The position numbers were made by a program, and so were the translations under genes. The notes below the pieces were generated by a model that did not search any database, was not told where the DNA came from, and was given only the letters and a program-made list of their open reading frames with translations. Positions 1 to 8,982 of a stretch of DNA of 64,000 bases are shown here, one piece after another (the first letter of the stretch is position 1; the number at the start of each line of letters is the position of its first letter). Origin of the DNA: Sulfitobacter sp. DSM 110093 (lineage in GTDB: Bacteria > Pseudomonadota > Alphaproteobacteria > Rhodobacterales > Rhodobacteraceae); NCBI RefSeq assembly GCF_022788715.1, contig NZ_CP085167.1, forward strand, positions 2,167,001-2,231,000. The letters run 5' to 3'.

Positions 1-129
1 GCTTGGCTGGCCGTAATGGCGCATATGGCAGTGGCATAGAATAGGCGCATAAGATCAACCCGCTGCTGATTTGCCGCAGGTTAGGCCCGAACCCGTGGCA
101 GTGACAACGGCCAAAAGGGCAGCTCCCTC
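1..129. other. Window edge, no confirmed gene
   Basis: Only a short open frame is visible on the plus strand, ending in TAG at 37-39 (AWLAVMAHMAVA). It could be the hydrophobic C-terminus of a gene that starts outside the window, but it is too short to identify. The rest, up to the convergent gene that ends at 130, shows no RNA gene, clear terminator or repeat. Confidence 0.25.
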
Positions 130-537
130 TCAGAAATCCTCTAGCTCAATCAACCGATCTAGGCAGAACTGCCGCGCGTGGTGGCTTGGCAAGTTCTCCC
201 CGGCGCGGCGCACGGTGACGGAATAGGATTTCCCCGTGTCGCCGCTCACCCGCTCTGGGTCGGTGGTGAAAACAACACCGATACGGCCCACCCCGCTTAC
301 CGAAGGGCCACGCGGAGTTTTAATGAAAAGTCGTTCGTCCCTTGGCAGGCCAATGACGTTCTCTGCAAAATCCGCTGCTGCGCACCATAGTTGCCGTGCG
401 CCTGCGCCGCGGTCTTCGATCACCTCAAAGTCGCGCGACGTTAGCGGCACGACAGTCAGCCAGTTCTCGGCACGGTAAGCCTGCGCGGCGGCTTGCAGCG
501 GTAGCAGACAAATAAGCGTGAGAGCGATTTTGCGCAT
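130..537 (-). CDS. Small secreted protein of unknown function
   Basis: A 135-residue protein that starts with a convincing signal peptide (MRKIALTLICLLPLQAAAQA, cleavage expected near residue 19-21). The ATG at 537 is chosen over a longer frame beginning at 624 because it opens the signal peptide and has an AAGGA ribosome site about 10 bases upstream. The mature part has two cysteines (LWCAA and FCLDR) that could form one periplasmic disulfide. I recognise no enzyme motif or family. It lies downstream of rpoD in the same direction, but the strong terminator at 605-636 separates them, so it is probably transcribed on its own. The export prediction is firm; the function is unknown. Confidence 0.6.
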   Translation of the reverse strand: MRKIALTLICLLPLQAAAQAYRAENWLTVVPLTSRDFEVIEDRGAGARQLWCAAADFAENVIGLPRDERLFIKTPRGPSVSGVGRIGVVFTTDPERVSGDTGKSYSVTVRRAGENLPSHHARQFCLDRLIELEDF

Positions 538-604
538 CGGAGGGATCCTTTCGACGGTATCCCCTAGATGTAAGCGTCTCGCGGGGCAGGTCAAAGACCA
601 CCCC

Positions 605-636
605 GCAAAAGAAAGCGCGGCCACTGGGGCCGCGCG
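605..636 (-). terminator. Intrinsic terminator of rpoD
   Basis: A perfect 8-bp stem, GCGCGGCC (615-622) with GGCCGCGC (628-635), has a 5-base loop. In the minus direction it is followed by TTTCTTTT. It begins just after the rpoD stop codon. Confidence 0.85.
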
Positions 637-641
637 CTGTT

Positions 642-2624
642 TTATTGATCCAAGAAGGAGCGCAGTTTGCGCGACCTGCTGGGATGTTTCAGCTTGCGGA
701 GCGCCTTGGCTTCGATCTGACGAATACGTTCGCGGGTCACCGAGAACTGCTGACCAACCTCTTCGAGCGTATGGTCGGTGTTCATGCCGATCCCAAAACG
801 CATCCGCAGGACACGTTCCTCACGCGGGGTGAGCGACGAGAGCACGCGGGTTGTGGTTTCCTTCAGGTTTTCCTGAATGGCGGAGTCCAGCGGCAGCACC
901 GCGTTTTTGTCCTCGATGAAATCGCCAAGCTGGCTGTCTTCCTCGTCGCCGATTGGCGTTTCGAGAGAGATCGGCTCTTTGGCGATTTTCATCACCTTGC
1001 GGACCTTTTCAAGCGGCATTTGCAGCTTCTCGGCCAGTTCCTCTGGCGTTGGCTCGCGGCCAATCTCGTGCAGCATCTGGCGACCGGTGCGCACCAGCTT
1101 GTTGATCGTCTCGATCATATGCACCGGAATACGGATCGTGCGCGCCTGATCGGCGATGGAACGGGTGATCGCCTGACGGATCCACCATGTCGCATAGGTC
1201 GAGAATTTATAGCCCCGGCGGTACTCGAACTTGTCCACGGCCTTCATCAGACCGATGTTGCCTTCTTGAATAAGATCAAGGAATTGCAGGCCACGGTTCG
1301 TGTACTTTTTGGCGATGGAGATGACGAGACGCAGGTTCGCTTCGACCATTTCCTTCTTGGCCTGACGGGCTTCTTTCTCGCCCTTCTGAACTTGCTGCAC
1401 GATGCGGCGGAATTCAGAGATATCAAGACCAACGTACTGACCAACCTGCGCCATGTCATTGCGCAGTTCATCCACTTTTTCCGAGGAGCGTTCGATGAAC
1501 ATCTGCCAGCCACGACCGGATTTCTCGGCCATCCGCTCCATCCAATTTGGATCAAGCTCATAGCCGCGGTAGTTGTCGACGAATTCCTTGCGGTTGATGC
1601 GCGCTTGGTCGGCAAGCTTCACCATCGCGCTGTCGATCTGCATGATGCGGCGGTTGATGCCGTAAAGCTGGTCGATCAGGGCTTCGATACGGTTGTTGTG
1701 AAGATGCAGCTCGTTGACCAACAACACGATCTCGGACCGCAGCTTTTGGTACATCGCTTCTTCATCTTTGGTGAAGGAGCCGTCTTCGTTCAGCGTGGCT
1801 GAGATGCGGCTGTCCTGCATCGCGCTGAGTTTTTCGTAGTCATCCGCGATGATGTCGAGCGCTTCGAGCACCTGAGGTTTCAGCGCCTCTTCCATCGCAG
1901 CCAAGCTCATGTTGGCCTGTTCGTCCTCATCGTCATCATCGTCGGACGAGATCGGATTGCCGTCAGCGTCGTACTCGGGCTTCGATTCTCCGCTCTTTGT
2001 CTCGTTGTTGGCTGTCGGAGCGACGACGGGTGTGGTCTCCTCCTCATCGCCCATCTGGGTGCCAAATGTCGCCTCAAGGTCGATCACGTCACGCAGCAGA
2101 ATGTCTTCGGACAAAAGTTCGTCGCGCCAGATGGTAATCGCTTGGAAAGTTAGCGGGCTTTCGCACAGCCCGGCGATCATCGTGTTGCGACCAGCCTCAA
2201 TGCGTTTGGCGATGGCGATCTCGCCTTCGCGGCTGAGCAGTTCAACACTGCCCATCTCGCGCAGGTACATGCGCACCGGGTCATCGGTGCGGTCAAGCTT
2301 TTCGGACGTGCCCGAAGACAGCGCAACATCGCGGTTGGATTCGGTGGTGGTAACCTCGGTCGAGCCCTTGGCCTCTTCCTCTTCGGCTTCCTCATCCTCG
2401 ATGATGTTGATGCCCATTTCGGACAGCATCGACATCACGTCTTCGATCTGCTCCGAACTGACCTGATCCGGCGGGAGCACGGTATTGAGCTGATCATAGG
2501 TGATATAGCCCTTCTCGCGCGCCTCACCGATCATCTTTTTGACGGCGGCTTGGCTCATGTCGAGCGAGTGGCCTGCTTCGGAATCGTCGGTCTTTGCGTC
2601 GTCATTCGTATCTTTGGCAGCCAT
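642..2624 (-). CDS. rpoD: RNA polymerase primary sigma factor RpoD
   Basis: The housekeeping sigma-70 factor, which directs core RNA polymerase to most promoters. It is 660 residues. The N-terminal region 1.1 is followed by region 1.2 ([11 protein letters not shown]), then a long acidic non-conserved region containing an aspartate/glutamate run near residue 230. The core-binding and -10-recognition region 2 is near residues 430-500 ([30 protein letters not shown]). The C-terminal region 4 helix-turn-helix carries [20 protein letters not shown]. The ATG at 2624 is chosen because AAGGAG lies 6 bases upstream; a longer frame to 2657 has no such site. dnaG lies upstream on the same strand, 136 bp away. 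The leader has an unusual set of inverted repeats (2650-2685). Confidence 0.98.
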   Translation of the reverse strand: MAAKDTNDDAKTDDSEAGHSLDMSQAAVKKMIGEAREKGYITYDQLNTVLPPDQVSSEQIEDVMSMLSEMGINIIEDEEAEEEEAKGSTEVTTTESNRDVALSSGTSEKLDRTDDPVRMYLREMGSVELLSREGEIAIAKRIEAGRNTMIAGLCESPLTFQAITIWRDELLSEDILLRDVIDLEATFGTQMGDEEETTPVVAPTANNETKSGESKPEYDADGNPISSDDDDDEDEQANMSLAAMEEALKPQVLEALDIIADDYEKLSAMQDSRISATLNEDGSFTKDEEAMYQKLRSEIVLLVNELHLHNNRIEALIDQLYGINRRIMQIDSAMVKLADQARINRKEFVDNYRGYELDPNWMERMAEKSGRGWQMFIERSSEKVDELRNDMAQVGQYVGLDISEFRRIVQQVQKGEKEARQAKKEMVEANLRLVISIAKKYTNRGLQFLDLIQEGNIGLMKAVDKFEYRRGYKFSTYATWWIRQAITRSIADQARTIRIPVHMIETINKLVRTGRQMLHEIGREPTPEELAEKLQMPLEKVRKVMKIAKEPISLETPIGDEEDSQLGDFIEDKNAVLPLDSAIQENLKETTTRVLSSLTPREERVLRMRFGIGMNTDHTLEEVGQQFSVTRERIRQIEAKALRKLKHPSRSRKLRSFLDQ

Positions 2625-2649
2625 CTCATGCTCCTTCAGCGCGTCAGCG

Positions 2650-2685
2650 CGAATCATCCGAAAATGATTCGGTTTTCCGAATCAT
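2650..2685 (-). promoter_or_regulatory. Alternative hairpins in the rpoD leader
   Basis: Three arms of one motif lie 26-61 bases before the rpoD start. In the mRNA sense, ATGATTCGG (2685-2677) pairs with CCGAATCAT (2672-2664) over AAAA, giving a perfect 9-bp stem followed by TTTT. The middle arm can instead pair with ATGATTCG (2657-2650), giving an 8-bp stem with a 6-base loop. The two hairpins exclude each other. The first resembles a short terminator between dnaG and rpoD; the motif could equally be a protein-binding site. Confidence 0.5.
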
Positions 2686-2760
2686 GCGGGGTTATTGGTG
2701 ATTCTTAAACCCGTTACCCGGCATTTTCAAAAAGTCCTGCAAAAGAGCCACGCTAATGCC

Positions 2761-4761
2761 TCAGCCGCGGCCCTTTGACTTGTCATATCTAATCGTTCCA
2801 AGCAGCGCGTCGAGCGCGCTGCGTTCATCGCGGCTCATTGTCATGCCGTTGTCGCCAACGTCGAATTCGCCGTTATTGTCTTCTTGTGCACTGCGGCGGG
2901 CAATGTCGGCGGCGCGGGCCGCTTCGCTCAGGCGCCATGTGACCCCCTCATCCGCCGGGCCGCTAAGGTCTTCTACGGCTTCGGCAATTTCCTCGTTCAG
3001 CCCGCGTGCGGCATCTAGTTTGGCCAATTCCTCGGCCACGGTCATCCGGGTCATTTCCACATTGCCGGGGTTACGGATGCAGGGTGTGATGGCTACGTGG
3101 CGTTGCGCCTTGATGTTTTCAAGGGTCTCCCAGCCCAGAGAATAGGAAATCTCTTCGCGCAGCACCTCCTCTCCGGCATGGCCAAAGCGCAGCAGCAGAT
3201 CGCGCAAAAGCGCATGATCTGTGTCCGCGCATCGCATGGATTCCAGCCCCGTCTCAAATGTCTCGATCAGCGTGGGACAACCGGCCAGCGCCACGAGGAT
3301 CACAGCTTCGCGCAGTTGCAGGCCCACCTGATCGTCGCTCATCGCCACAAGGGCCGAAGCTTTGGTGCTGGCCAGCGGTGCCAGTGGCGCGCTCCAGTTG
3401 CCACCTTTGGCGCCTTTGCCCCCGCCCTTGCCCGGCCCTCTGCCGCCCACGGGGCGGAAATCAGGGCGCTGTTTTTGCGGCCGGAAGAGCTCCCACCGCA
3501 GGTCTTTGATCTCTTGCCCATAGTGGCTGCGGATCGACGGGTCGCGGATAAGTTTAATCTTTTCGCGCAGGCTTTTGTCCAGCGCGGCCTTGCGTTCGGG
3601 GCTGTCGAAAACCTTGCCTTCGGTCTCGCGCTGCCACAGCAAGCGCACCATGGGAAGGGCGCTGTCCAAGAGCTTTTGCAAGGCCCCGGCCCCTTGGGCC
3701 CGCAGCAGATCGTCGGGGTCCTGCCCCTCAGGCATCACCGCGAAACGTAGGCTTTGCCCGGCCTCCAACAGCGGAAGTGCCAGATCGATCAGCCGAAGCG
3801 CAGCACGCTGGCCCGCCGCGTCGCCATCCAGCGTGATGATCGGCTCAGGCGCGATCCGCCAAAGCATCTGCAACTGGTTCTCGGTAATCGCGGTGCCAAG
3901 CGGGGCCACGGCGCCTTCAAACCCCGCCCCATGCAGGGCGATCACATCCATATAGCCTTCGGCCACGATCAACGCCTGCCCCCGCCCTGCGGCGGCGCGG
4001 GCGTCTTTCACGTTGTAAAGGCTGCGGCCCTTGTCGAAGAGCTCCGTCTCAGGCGAGTTGAGGTATTTCGCCTTATCCTCTGGGTCCATCGCGCGACCGC
4101 CAAAAGCAATCGCCCGCCCCCGCGCATCGCGGATCGGGAACATGATGCGCCCACGGAAAGTGTCATAGGGCTTGCCGCCCTTGGACGAGGGTTTCGCCAG
4201 CCCCGCAGCAAGGATCAACTCATCCGCCACGCCCTTAGATTTGAGGGCATCCCATAGACCCTGCCAACTGTTCGGCGCAAAGCCGATCTCCCAATGCGCC
4301 TGCGCCTGTTCCGACAACCCGCGCTTGGCCAGATAGTCCCGCGCCGCCCCCGCAGCCCCGGTGCGCAATTGCAGGCGGAACCACTGCACTGCCTGCTCCA
4401 TCACCTCGGCCAATTGCGTGCGTTTGTCGGCCTTGGCCTGCGCGCGGGGGTCTTGCTTGGGCACCGGCATGCCGACTTCGCGGGCGATGATCTCCACCGC
4501 CTCCATAAAGCTCACATTCTCGGTTTCGCGCACGAATGAGATCGCATCCCCCTTCGCGTGGCAGCCAAAGCAATAGTAGAACCCTTTGCGGTCATCGACG
4601 TGAAAGCTGGCGGATTTTTCCTGATGGAAGGGGCACGGCGCCCACATGTCGCCCTTGCCCTGATTGGACTTTCGGTTGTCCCATATGACCTTGCGCCCCA
4701 CCACCTGAGACAGGCTGGCGCGGTCACGAAGTTCTTCCAAAAATCCAGGGGGCAGGCTCAT
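2761..4761 (-). CDS. dnaG: DNA primase DnaG
   Basis: Makes RNA primers for lagging-strand and restart replication. It is 666 residues. The N-terminal zinc-binding CHC2 domain shows C43, H46, C64 and C67 (CPFH and CFGC). The TOPRIM catalytic core follows, with VAEGYMDVIA carrying the catalytic glutamate and DGDAAGQRA carrying metal-binding aspartates. A glycine/lysine-rich linker near residue 440 leads to the C-terminal helicase-binding region. The start at 4761 (MSLPPGF) matches the usual beginning of alphaproteobacterial primases as I know them. A longer frame from a TTG at 4824 is possible but adds only a proline-rich leader. rpoD follows in the same direction, the arrangement known from the macromolecular-synthesis operon, although rpsU is absent here. 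Confidence 0.97.
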   Translation of the reverse strand: MSLPPGFLEELRDRASLSQVVGRKVIWDNRKSNQGKGDMWAPCPFHQEKSASFHVDDRKGFYYCFGCHAKGDAISFVRETENVSFMEAVEIIAREVGMPVPKQDPRAQAKADKRTQLAEVMEQAVQWFRLQLRTGAAGAARDYLAKRGLSEQAQAHWEIGFAPNSWQGLWDALKSKGVADELILAAGLAKPSSKGGKPYDTFRGRIMFPIRDARGRAIAFGGRAMDPEDKAKYLNSPETELFDKGRSLYNVKDARAAAGRGQALIVAEGYMDVIALHGAGFEGAVAPLGTAITENQLQMLWRIAPEPIITLDGDAAGQRAALRLIDLALPLLEAGQSLRFAVMPEGQDPDDLLRAQGAGALQKLLDSALPMVRLLWQRETEGKVFDSPERKAALDKSLREKIKLIRDPSIRSHYGQEIKDLRWELFRPQKQRPDFRPVGGRGPGKGGGKGAKGGNWSAPLAPLASTKASALVAMSDDQVGLQLREAVILVALAGCPTLIETFETGLESMRCADTDHALLRDLLLRFGHAGEEVLREEISYSLGWETLENIKAQRHVAITPCIRNPGNVEMTRMTVAEELAKLDAARGLNEEIAEAVEDLSGPADEGVTWRLSEAARAADIARRSAQEDNNGEFDVGDNGMTMSRDERSALDALLGTIRYDKSKGRG

Positions 4762-4833
4762 GACTTCATATACCGGCTGGGGCGGATCAGAGTCCAGAGG
4801 AGGCAGGTCAGCCAAGGGCGGCAAAGTGCCCTT

Positions 4834-4864
4834 CCATGCCGGGCAGCGCCCCTGCCCGGCATGG
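4834..4864. terminator. Perfect 13-bp hairpin downstream of the small secreted gene
   Basis: CCATGCCGGGCAG (4834-4846) and CTGCCCGGCATGG (4852-4864) form a perfect stem with a 5-base loop. It lies between the stop of the gene at 4876 and dnaG. The minus-strand product has no U-run after the stem, so termination would be atypical; mRNA-end stabilisation is also possible. Confidence 0.6.
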
Positions 4865-4875
4865 TGTTTGTTAGC

Positions 4876-5184
4876 TTACTGCGCGAGGCACATTTCTTTC
4901 CACGCGGCGGAGAGATCGTTCTTCTTAACGTCGCGCATCTTCATCTCATAAACCCAAGGGGTCACCAGCGGGATCGCGGTGTTGAAATCATCGGGCCAAG
5001 TTGCGTTCGCCTTCACAGCGGCGGGCACTTCGCGTTCTTTCACCCGGTCAAGCCGCGCCTGCTGCACGGCGGCGACCACGGCGGCCTGATGCATACAGCT
5101 GTCTTCTTTTTTCGAGGCTGCCAGCGCCGGGCCCGAGACCGCCATGCTGATCGCGGCCAATGCGACGAAAATCGTTTTGTTCAT
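4876..5184 (-). CDS. Small periplasmic protein of unknown function
   Basis: A 102-residue protein with a typical signal peptide (MNKTIFVALAAISMAVSGPALA, cleavage near residue 22). The mature part is charged and helical-looking, with one cysteine near its start (DSCMHQ) and one near its end (EMCLAQ), suggesting a single disulfide that closes the chain. The ribosome site CGGAG lies about 10 bases before the ATG. It follows soxG by 51 bp on the same strand, so it may be the last cistron of the sarcosine oxidase operon, but a weak GC-rich hairpin with a short TTTGG tail lies in the gap. I do not recognise its family. Confidence 0.65.
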   Translation of the reverse strand: MNKTIFVALAAISMAVSGPALAASKKEDSCMHQAAVVAAVQQARLDRVKEREVPAAVKANATWPDDFNTAIPLVTPWVYEMKMRDVKKNDLSAAWKEMCLAQ

Positions 5185-5235
5185 GTCTATGCTCCGTTGT
5201 TTGCCAAACGGGGATTCGGGCCCCCGCCGAACAAC

Positions 5236-5772
5236 CTAGCGCCGCGATGCCACCGCTTCCATAGCGCGGCGCAACTCCTGCACCAAAGTAGCGGCCATCG
5301 ACCGATAGACCATCAGCAGAAAACCGGTGTCGGTGCGGGTGATCGAGGCAGGCATGTCGCGCAACTGGCTGCGCAGGGTCTGGCCGGGTTTGAACGCCGC
5401 ATCGCGCAGGTCCACCGGAGCCAATCGCGCCAGCACATCCTCGGCCCCCGGCCCCTGCAATTCCGCCACCGCCCATCCGTCTGAGACATCGACGAGGGCT
5501 GCATGTTTCATCAGCGCCTCGTCCGGCGCAACACCGACGAGCAGCGCTTCGTCCCGACCAAACCACATGCAGCGGGCATCGCCCTTGGCGGTGCTGCGTA
5601 GCGGGTCCGGCAAGGTGAGGCCATGGGCCGCCTCAAGCGCCTCTGATAGGCTCGCACGATCGAAAGCGCCCAAGACGGTCAACTCCCCGATGTCACAGGC
5701 CGCCACCGTCATGCCGCCAATCTTTAACGGGAGCAGGTCGCCAAAAGGCGTTTGTGCTTTCAACTCAACCAC
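5236..5772 (-). CDS. soxG: Sarcosine oxidase gamma subunit SoxG
   Basis: Small structural subunit of the heterotetrameric cytosolic sarcosine oxidase (alpha, beta, gamma, delta), which oxidises sarcosine to glycine. The protein is about 178 residues and resembles the GcvT-like fold of SoxG. I place the start at the GTG at 5772, because AAGGAGG lies 8 bases before it; a TTG further upstream at 5799 would add nine residues without such a site. The gene overlaps the end of soxA by 8 bases, so translation is probably coupled. It is the last of the four sox subunits, in the usual B-D-A-G order. Confidence 0.9.
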   Translation of the reverse strand: MVELKAQTPFGDLLPLKIGGMTVAACDIGELTVLGAFDRASLSEALEAAHGLTLPDPLRSTAKGDARCMWFGRDEALLVGVAPDEALMKHAALVDVSDGWAVAELQGPGAEDVLARLAPVDLRDAAFKPGQTLRSQLRDMPASITRTDTGFLLMVYRSMAATLVQELRRAMEAVASRR

Positions 5773-8701
5773 GGGCGCGCCCTCCTTCGGGGTCGACAAA
5801 GACCGGGGCGCAGATCTCCACCTCTGCCTCGATCTCGCGCAGATGATCGACCATGCGCATCACTTCACCGTGCCGCTGACGGCCCCGCGTGACAAAGCCC
5901 AAGCCGATGAAGGTGCCAACATCTGGCGAAAACCCAACCGAGGTCGTATGGCCCTGCGAATTTTCGCGGCACGCCTCGGCCCCGGCCTCAAACAAGAACG
6001 CGCCCGCCGTCAGTTGCTTCACCGCCCCCACGGGCCGCAGCCCCACCAGTTGCGCGCGATCTGGGGCGCGCAGGCCGGAGCGTTCTGACATGGTTTTGCC
6101 GATACAATCCTTCGCATCCGACACCATCCGCTCAATGCCGATGTCGCCCACTGTGGCGCGCCCGTCGATTTCTGCGTGGGTAATATGACCCTTTTCCAGC
6201 CGCAGCACGTTAAGCGCCTCCATCCCATAGGCACCGCCGTCCAGCGCCTCGGCCCGCGCGACCAGCAGATCGAACAGCGCGGCCCCATAGCGTGCGGGCA
6301 CGGCGATTTCATAGGCATGTTCGCCGGAAAAAGAGATACGGAACAGCCGCGCATCCACCCCACCGAGCCGCACATCCCCGCAGGCCATGAAGGGGAAGCT
6401 CTCGTTGTCGATCTGCTGCTCCAGCAGCCCATTCAGCAAGTCGCGCGCCTTCGGCCCTGCCACGGCAAACTGCGCCCAATGTTCGGTGACAGAGGTCAGA
6501 TGCACCTGCCACTCGGGATGCAGACATTGCGTGACGAACTCCAGATGTTGCATCACCTGCCCTGCGGCCCCGGTGGTGGTGGTCATCAGGAAATGCGCCT
6601 CGCCCAAACGCGCGCAGGTGCCATCGTCCATGACGAAACCATCCTCGCGCAGCATCAGCCCATAGCGCACCTTTCCGACCTTCAAGCTGCTGAACTTATT
6701 GGTATAAACCAGATCAAGCAGCTTGGCCGCATCCGGCCCCTGAATGTCAATCTTACCCAAGGTAGAGACATCGCAGACCCCAACCGCCTTACGCACAAAA
6801 CCAACCTCGCGGTCACAGGACTGACGCCAGTTGCGCTCCTGCCCGCGCGGGAAATAGCTGGGGCGGTACCACAGCCCCGCCTCCGCCATCGGGGCGTTCA
6901 TGGCAAGGCTGGCCGCATGGCTGGTGGTCAGCCGCTCGGGCGCGAACCCTTTGCCCTGCCCGCCCGCGCCCATCGCTGCAATCGCAACCGGAGTATAAGG
7001 CGGGCGGAAAGTGGTGGTGCCCGTATCAGCAATCCCGCGTCCCGTCGCATCAGCCAGCACCGCCAGCGCCGCCACGTTGGAGTTCTTGCCCTGATCGGGT
7101 GCCATGCCTTGGGTCGTATAGCGTTTCATATGCTCGACCGAGCGGAAGTTCTCTGCCGCTGCCTGCTGCACGTCTTTCACGCAGACATCATTCTGAAAAT
7201 CCAGCCAGGCCCGCCCTTTGCCCGGCACCGCCCAGAGGGGCTTGAGGCTATGGGGCGCGTCATCGGCCTGCGGCAGGTCCATGGTGTCCGCCTTGCGGCC
7301 CAAAGCCTCCAGCGCATCCCCTGCCGCGGCCACACCTGCCTCAAGACAGCCGTGGGTCGAGAAGGTGCCATTGCAGGCCCCGGCCACATGCATCCCCGGC
7401 ACCGCGCCGGGGGTCGGTACGAAGGCGTGGATATCGGGCTCCCACGTCGGTCGCCCGTTCAAATGGCAAGTCAGATGCAGCGAGGGGTTCCAGCCGCCCG
7501 ACATGGCCAGACAGTCGGCCTGTATCTTATGCTCTCCGCCCGCAGTGCGGATGGTCACGGCCTCCAATTCCTTGCGGCCCGAAGCGTTACAAACCACGGC
7601 ACCGCGCAGCACCGGGAAATCTGCATTTTGGACGGTGATACCCTCGCGGCTATCGATCAACGCGGCCACATGCACCCCCGCCGCTGCCAGATCGCGGGCC
7701 GTGCGATGGGCATCGTCGTTGTTGCCGAAAACCGCAACCTGTTTGCCCGGTGCCACGCCCCAGCGGTTGAGATAGGCCCGCACGGCACCCGCGGTCATGA
7801 TGCCGGGGCGGTCATTATTGGCGAAGGCAACGGGGCGCTCCAACGCGCCTGCCGCGAGGATCGATTGTTTGGCCGCGATGCGCCAGAAACATTCCAGCGG
7901 CGCACCTTCGCCGCGCCGCGCGCGGTGTTGGTTGACCCGCTCCAACGCGCCGAACATGCCGCCGTCATAGGCCCCGGTGACCGTCGTGCGCGGCATCGGC
8001 CGCACGTTGTCCATCGCCGCAAGTTCCGCGACCACGCCCGCCGCCCATAGGTGGCCCGGCTGGCCGTCGACGTGCTCGTTCTCGGTATTCAGCCGCCCGC
8101 CCATCAGCGCATCTTCATCCGCGAGGATCACATCCGCCCCCGCCCGCGCCGCCACCAACGCCGCCATCAGACCGGCTGGCCCAGCGCCGATCACTAGTAG
8201 ATCGCAAAAGGCATATGCTTTCTCATAGGCGTCCGCATTGGGCTGGCCGCTCAGCCGCCCCAGCCCCGCGGCACGGCGGATCACCGGCTCATAAACGCGC
8301 CGCCAGAAATTGCGCGGCCACATGAAGGTCTTGTAATAGAACCCCGCCCCCAGAAAGGGCGCGCCAAGGTCGTTTACCGCCATCAGATCAAAATCGAGGC
8401 TCGGCCAAGCGTTCTGACTGCGCACCGCCAGCCCCTCGTAAATCTCTTGCATCGTGGCGCGGACGTTGGGCTCTGACGCGGGGCCGACGCCGGTGGTCAC
8501 CAGCGCGTTCGGTTCTTCGCTGCCCGCGCTCAGCACCCCGCGCGGGCGGTGATATTTGAACGACCGCCCCATCAGCCGCTGACCGTTCGCCAACATGGCC
8601 GAGGCGACCGTATCGCCCGCAAAGCCATCATAGCGCCGCCCGTCAAAGGTGAAGCTGACCGGCGCCTCTCGGTCGATCAATCCGCGCCCTGCGATCCTCA
8701 T
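5765..8701 (-). CDS. soxA: Sarcosine oxidase alpha subunit SoxA
   Basis: The largest subunit of tetrameric sarcosine oxidase, 978 residues, the usual length. The N-terminus (GRGLIDREAPVSFTFDGRRY) has the ferredoxin-like fold seen in this subunit without its iron-sulfur cysteines. A dinucleotide-binding domain follows near residue 168 (VIGAGPAGLMAAL), where the family binds NAD. The C-terminal 350-400 residues resemble the GcvT aminomethyltransferase, which in this enzyme passes the sarcosine methyl group to tetrahydrofolate as 5,10-methylene-THF; without folate, formaldehyde is released. Its ATG overlaps the soxD stop by 4 bases (ATGA), indicating translational coupling. These assignments rest on the family and on the neighbouring subunits. 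Confidence 0.96.
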   Translation of the reverse strand: MRIAGRGLIDREAPVSFTFDGRRYDGFAGDTVASAMLANGQRLMGRSFKYHRPRGVLSAGSEEPNALVTTGVGPASEPNVRATMQEIYEGLAVRSQNAWPSLDFDLMAVNDLGAPFLGAGFYYKTFMWPRNFWRRVYEPVIRRAAGLGRLSGQPNADAYEKAYAFCDLLVIGAGPAGLMAALVAARAGADVILADEDALMGGRLNTENEHVDGQPGHLWAAGVVAELAAMDNVRPMPRTTVTGAYDGGMFGALERVNQHRARRGEGAPLECFWRIAAKQSILAAGALERPVAFANNDRPGIMTAGAVRAYLNRWGVAPGKQVAVFGNNDDAHRTARDLAAAGVHVAALIDSREGITVQNADFPVLRGAVVCNASGRKELEAVTIRTAGGEHKIQADCLAMSGGWNPSLHLTCHLNGRPTWEPDIHAFVPTPGAVPGMHVAGACNGTFSTHGCLEAGVAAAGDALEALGRKADTMDLPQADDAPHSLKPLWAVPGKGRAWLDFQNDVCVKDVQQAAAENFRSVEHMKRYTTQGMAPDQGKNSNVAALAVLADATGRGIADTGTTTFRPPYTPVAIAAMGAGGQGKGFAPERLTTSHAASLAMNAPMAEAGLWYRPSYFPRGQERNWRQSCDREVGFVRKAVGVCDVSTLGKIDIQGPDAAKLLDLVYTNKFSSLKVGKVRYGLMLREDGFVMDDGTCARLGEAHFLMTTTTGAAGQVMQHLEFVTQCLHPEWQVHLTSVTEHWAQFAVAGPKARDLLNGLLEQQIDNESFPFMACGDVRLGGVDARLFRISFSGEHAYEIAVPARYGAALFDLLVARAEALDGGAYGMEALNVLRLEKGHITHAEIDGRATVGDIGIERMVSDAKDCIGKTMSERSGLRAPDRAQLVGLRPVGAVKQLTAGAFLFEAGAEACRENSQGHTTSVGFSPDVGTFIGLGFVTRGRQRHGEVMRMVDHLREIEAEVEICAPVFVDPEGGRARG

Positions 8702-8970
8702 GCCATGGCCCTTTTCACATCAGATGCCAGTTCCACGGCCCGCACCGCATGGGTCACCGTATCGCGGGTGACGACGAGCCACGCGCCGCAACCGCCCTCA
8801 TGATGCCACAGGTCGTGCGTCTCTCCCGCCGGGTTGTCGCGCAGGTGCAGGTAGCCGTCCCAAACATCGTCGCCAGCATCAGGTGCTGGCCGCGCCAAGG
8901 CCACCGCATCGCCGCGATAATAGAACTCTCGCCGGTCCCGGCTGCCGCAGATGGGGCATTCAATCCGCAT
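8698..8970 (-). CDS. soxD: Sarcosine oxidase delta subunit SoxD
   Basis: The 90-residue zinc-binding subunit of tetrameric sarcosine oxidase. The zinc ligands are visible as CPICG at residues 5-9 and the HHEGGCGAW segment near residue 57, the standard pattern for SoxD. The ribosome site GAGGGCG precedes the ATG. It sits between soxB and soxA, 12 bases after the soxB stop and overlapping soxA by 4 bases. In known structures the subunit stabilises the complex and takes no direct part in catalysis. Confidence 0.93.
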   Translation of the reverse strand: MRIECPICGSRDRREFYYRGDAVALARPAPDAGDDVWDGYLHLRDNPAGETHDLWHHEGGCGAWLVVTRDTVTHAVRAVELASDVKRAMA

Positions 8971-8982
8971 GGTCGCCCTCCC

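Noticed and set aside
645..1802. A long plus-strand open frame opposite rpoD, one of several such frames (for example opposite soxA at 6176-8050 and opposite valS at 40629-41906)
   Set aside because: These are antisense shadows in a high-GC genome. They lack ribosome sites and give low-complexity basic proteins, while the minus- or plus-strand partner is a known gene.
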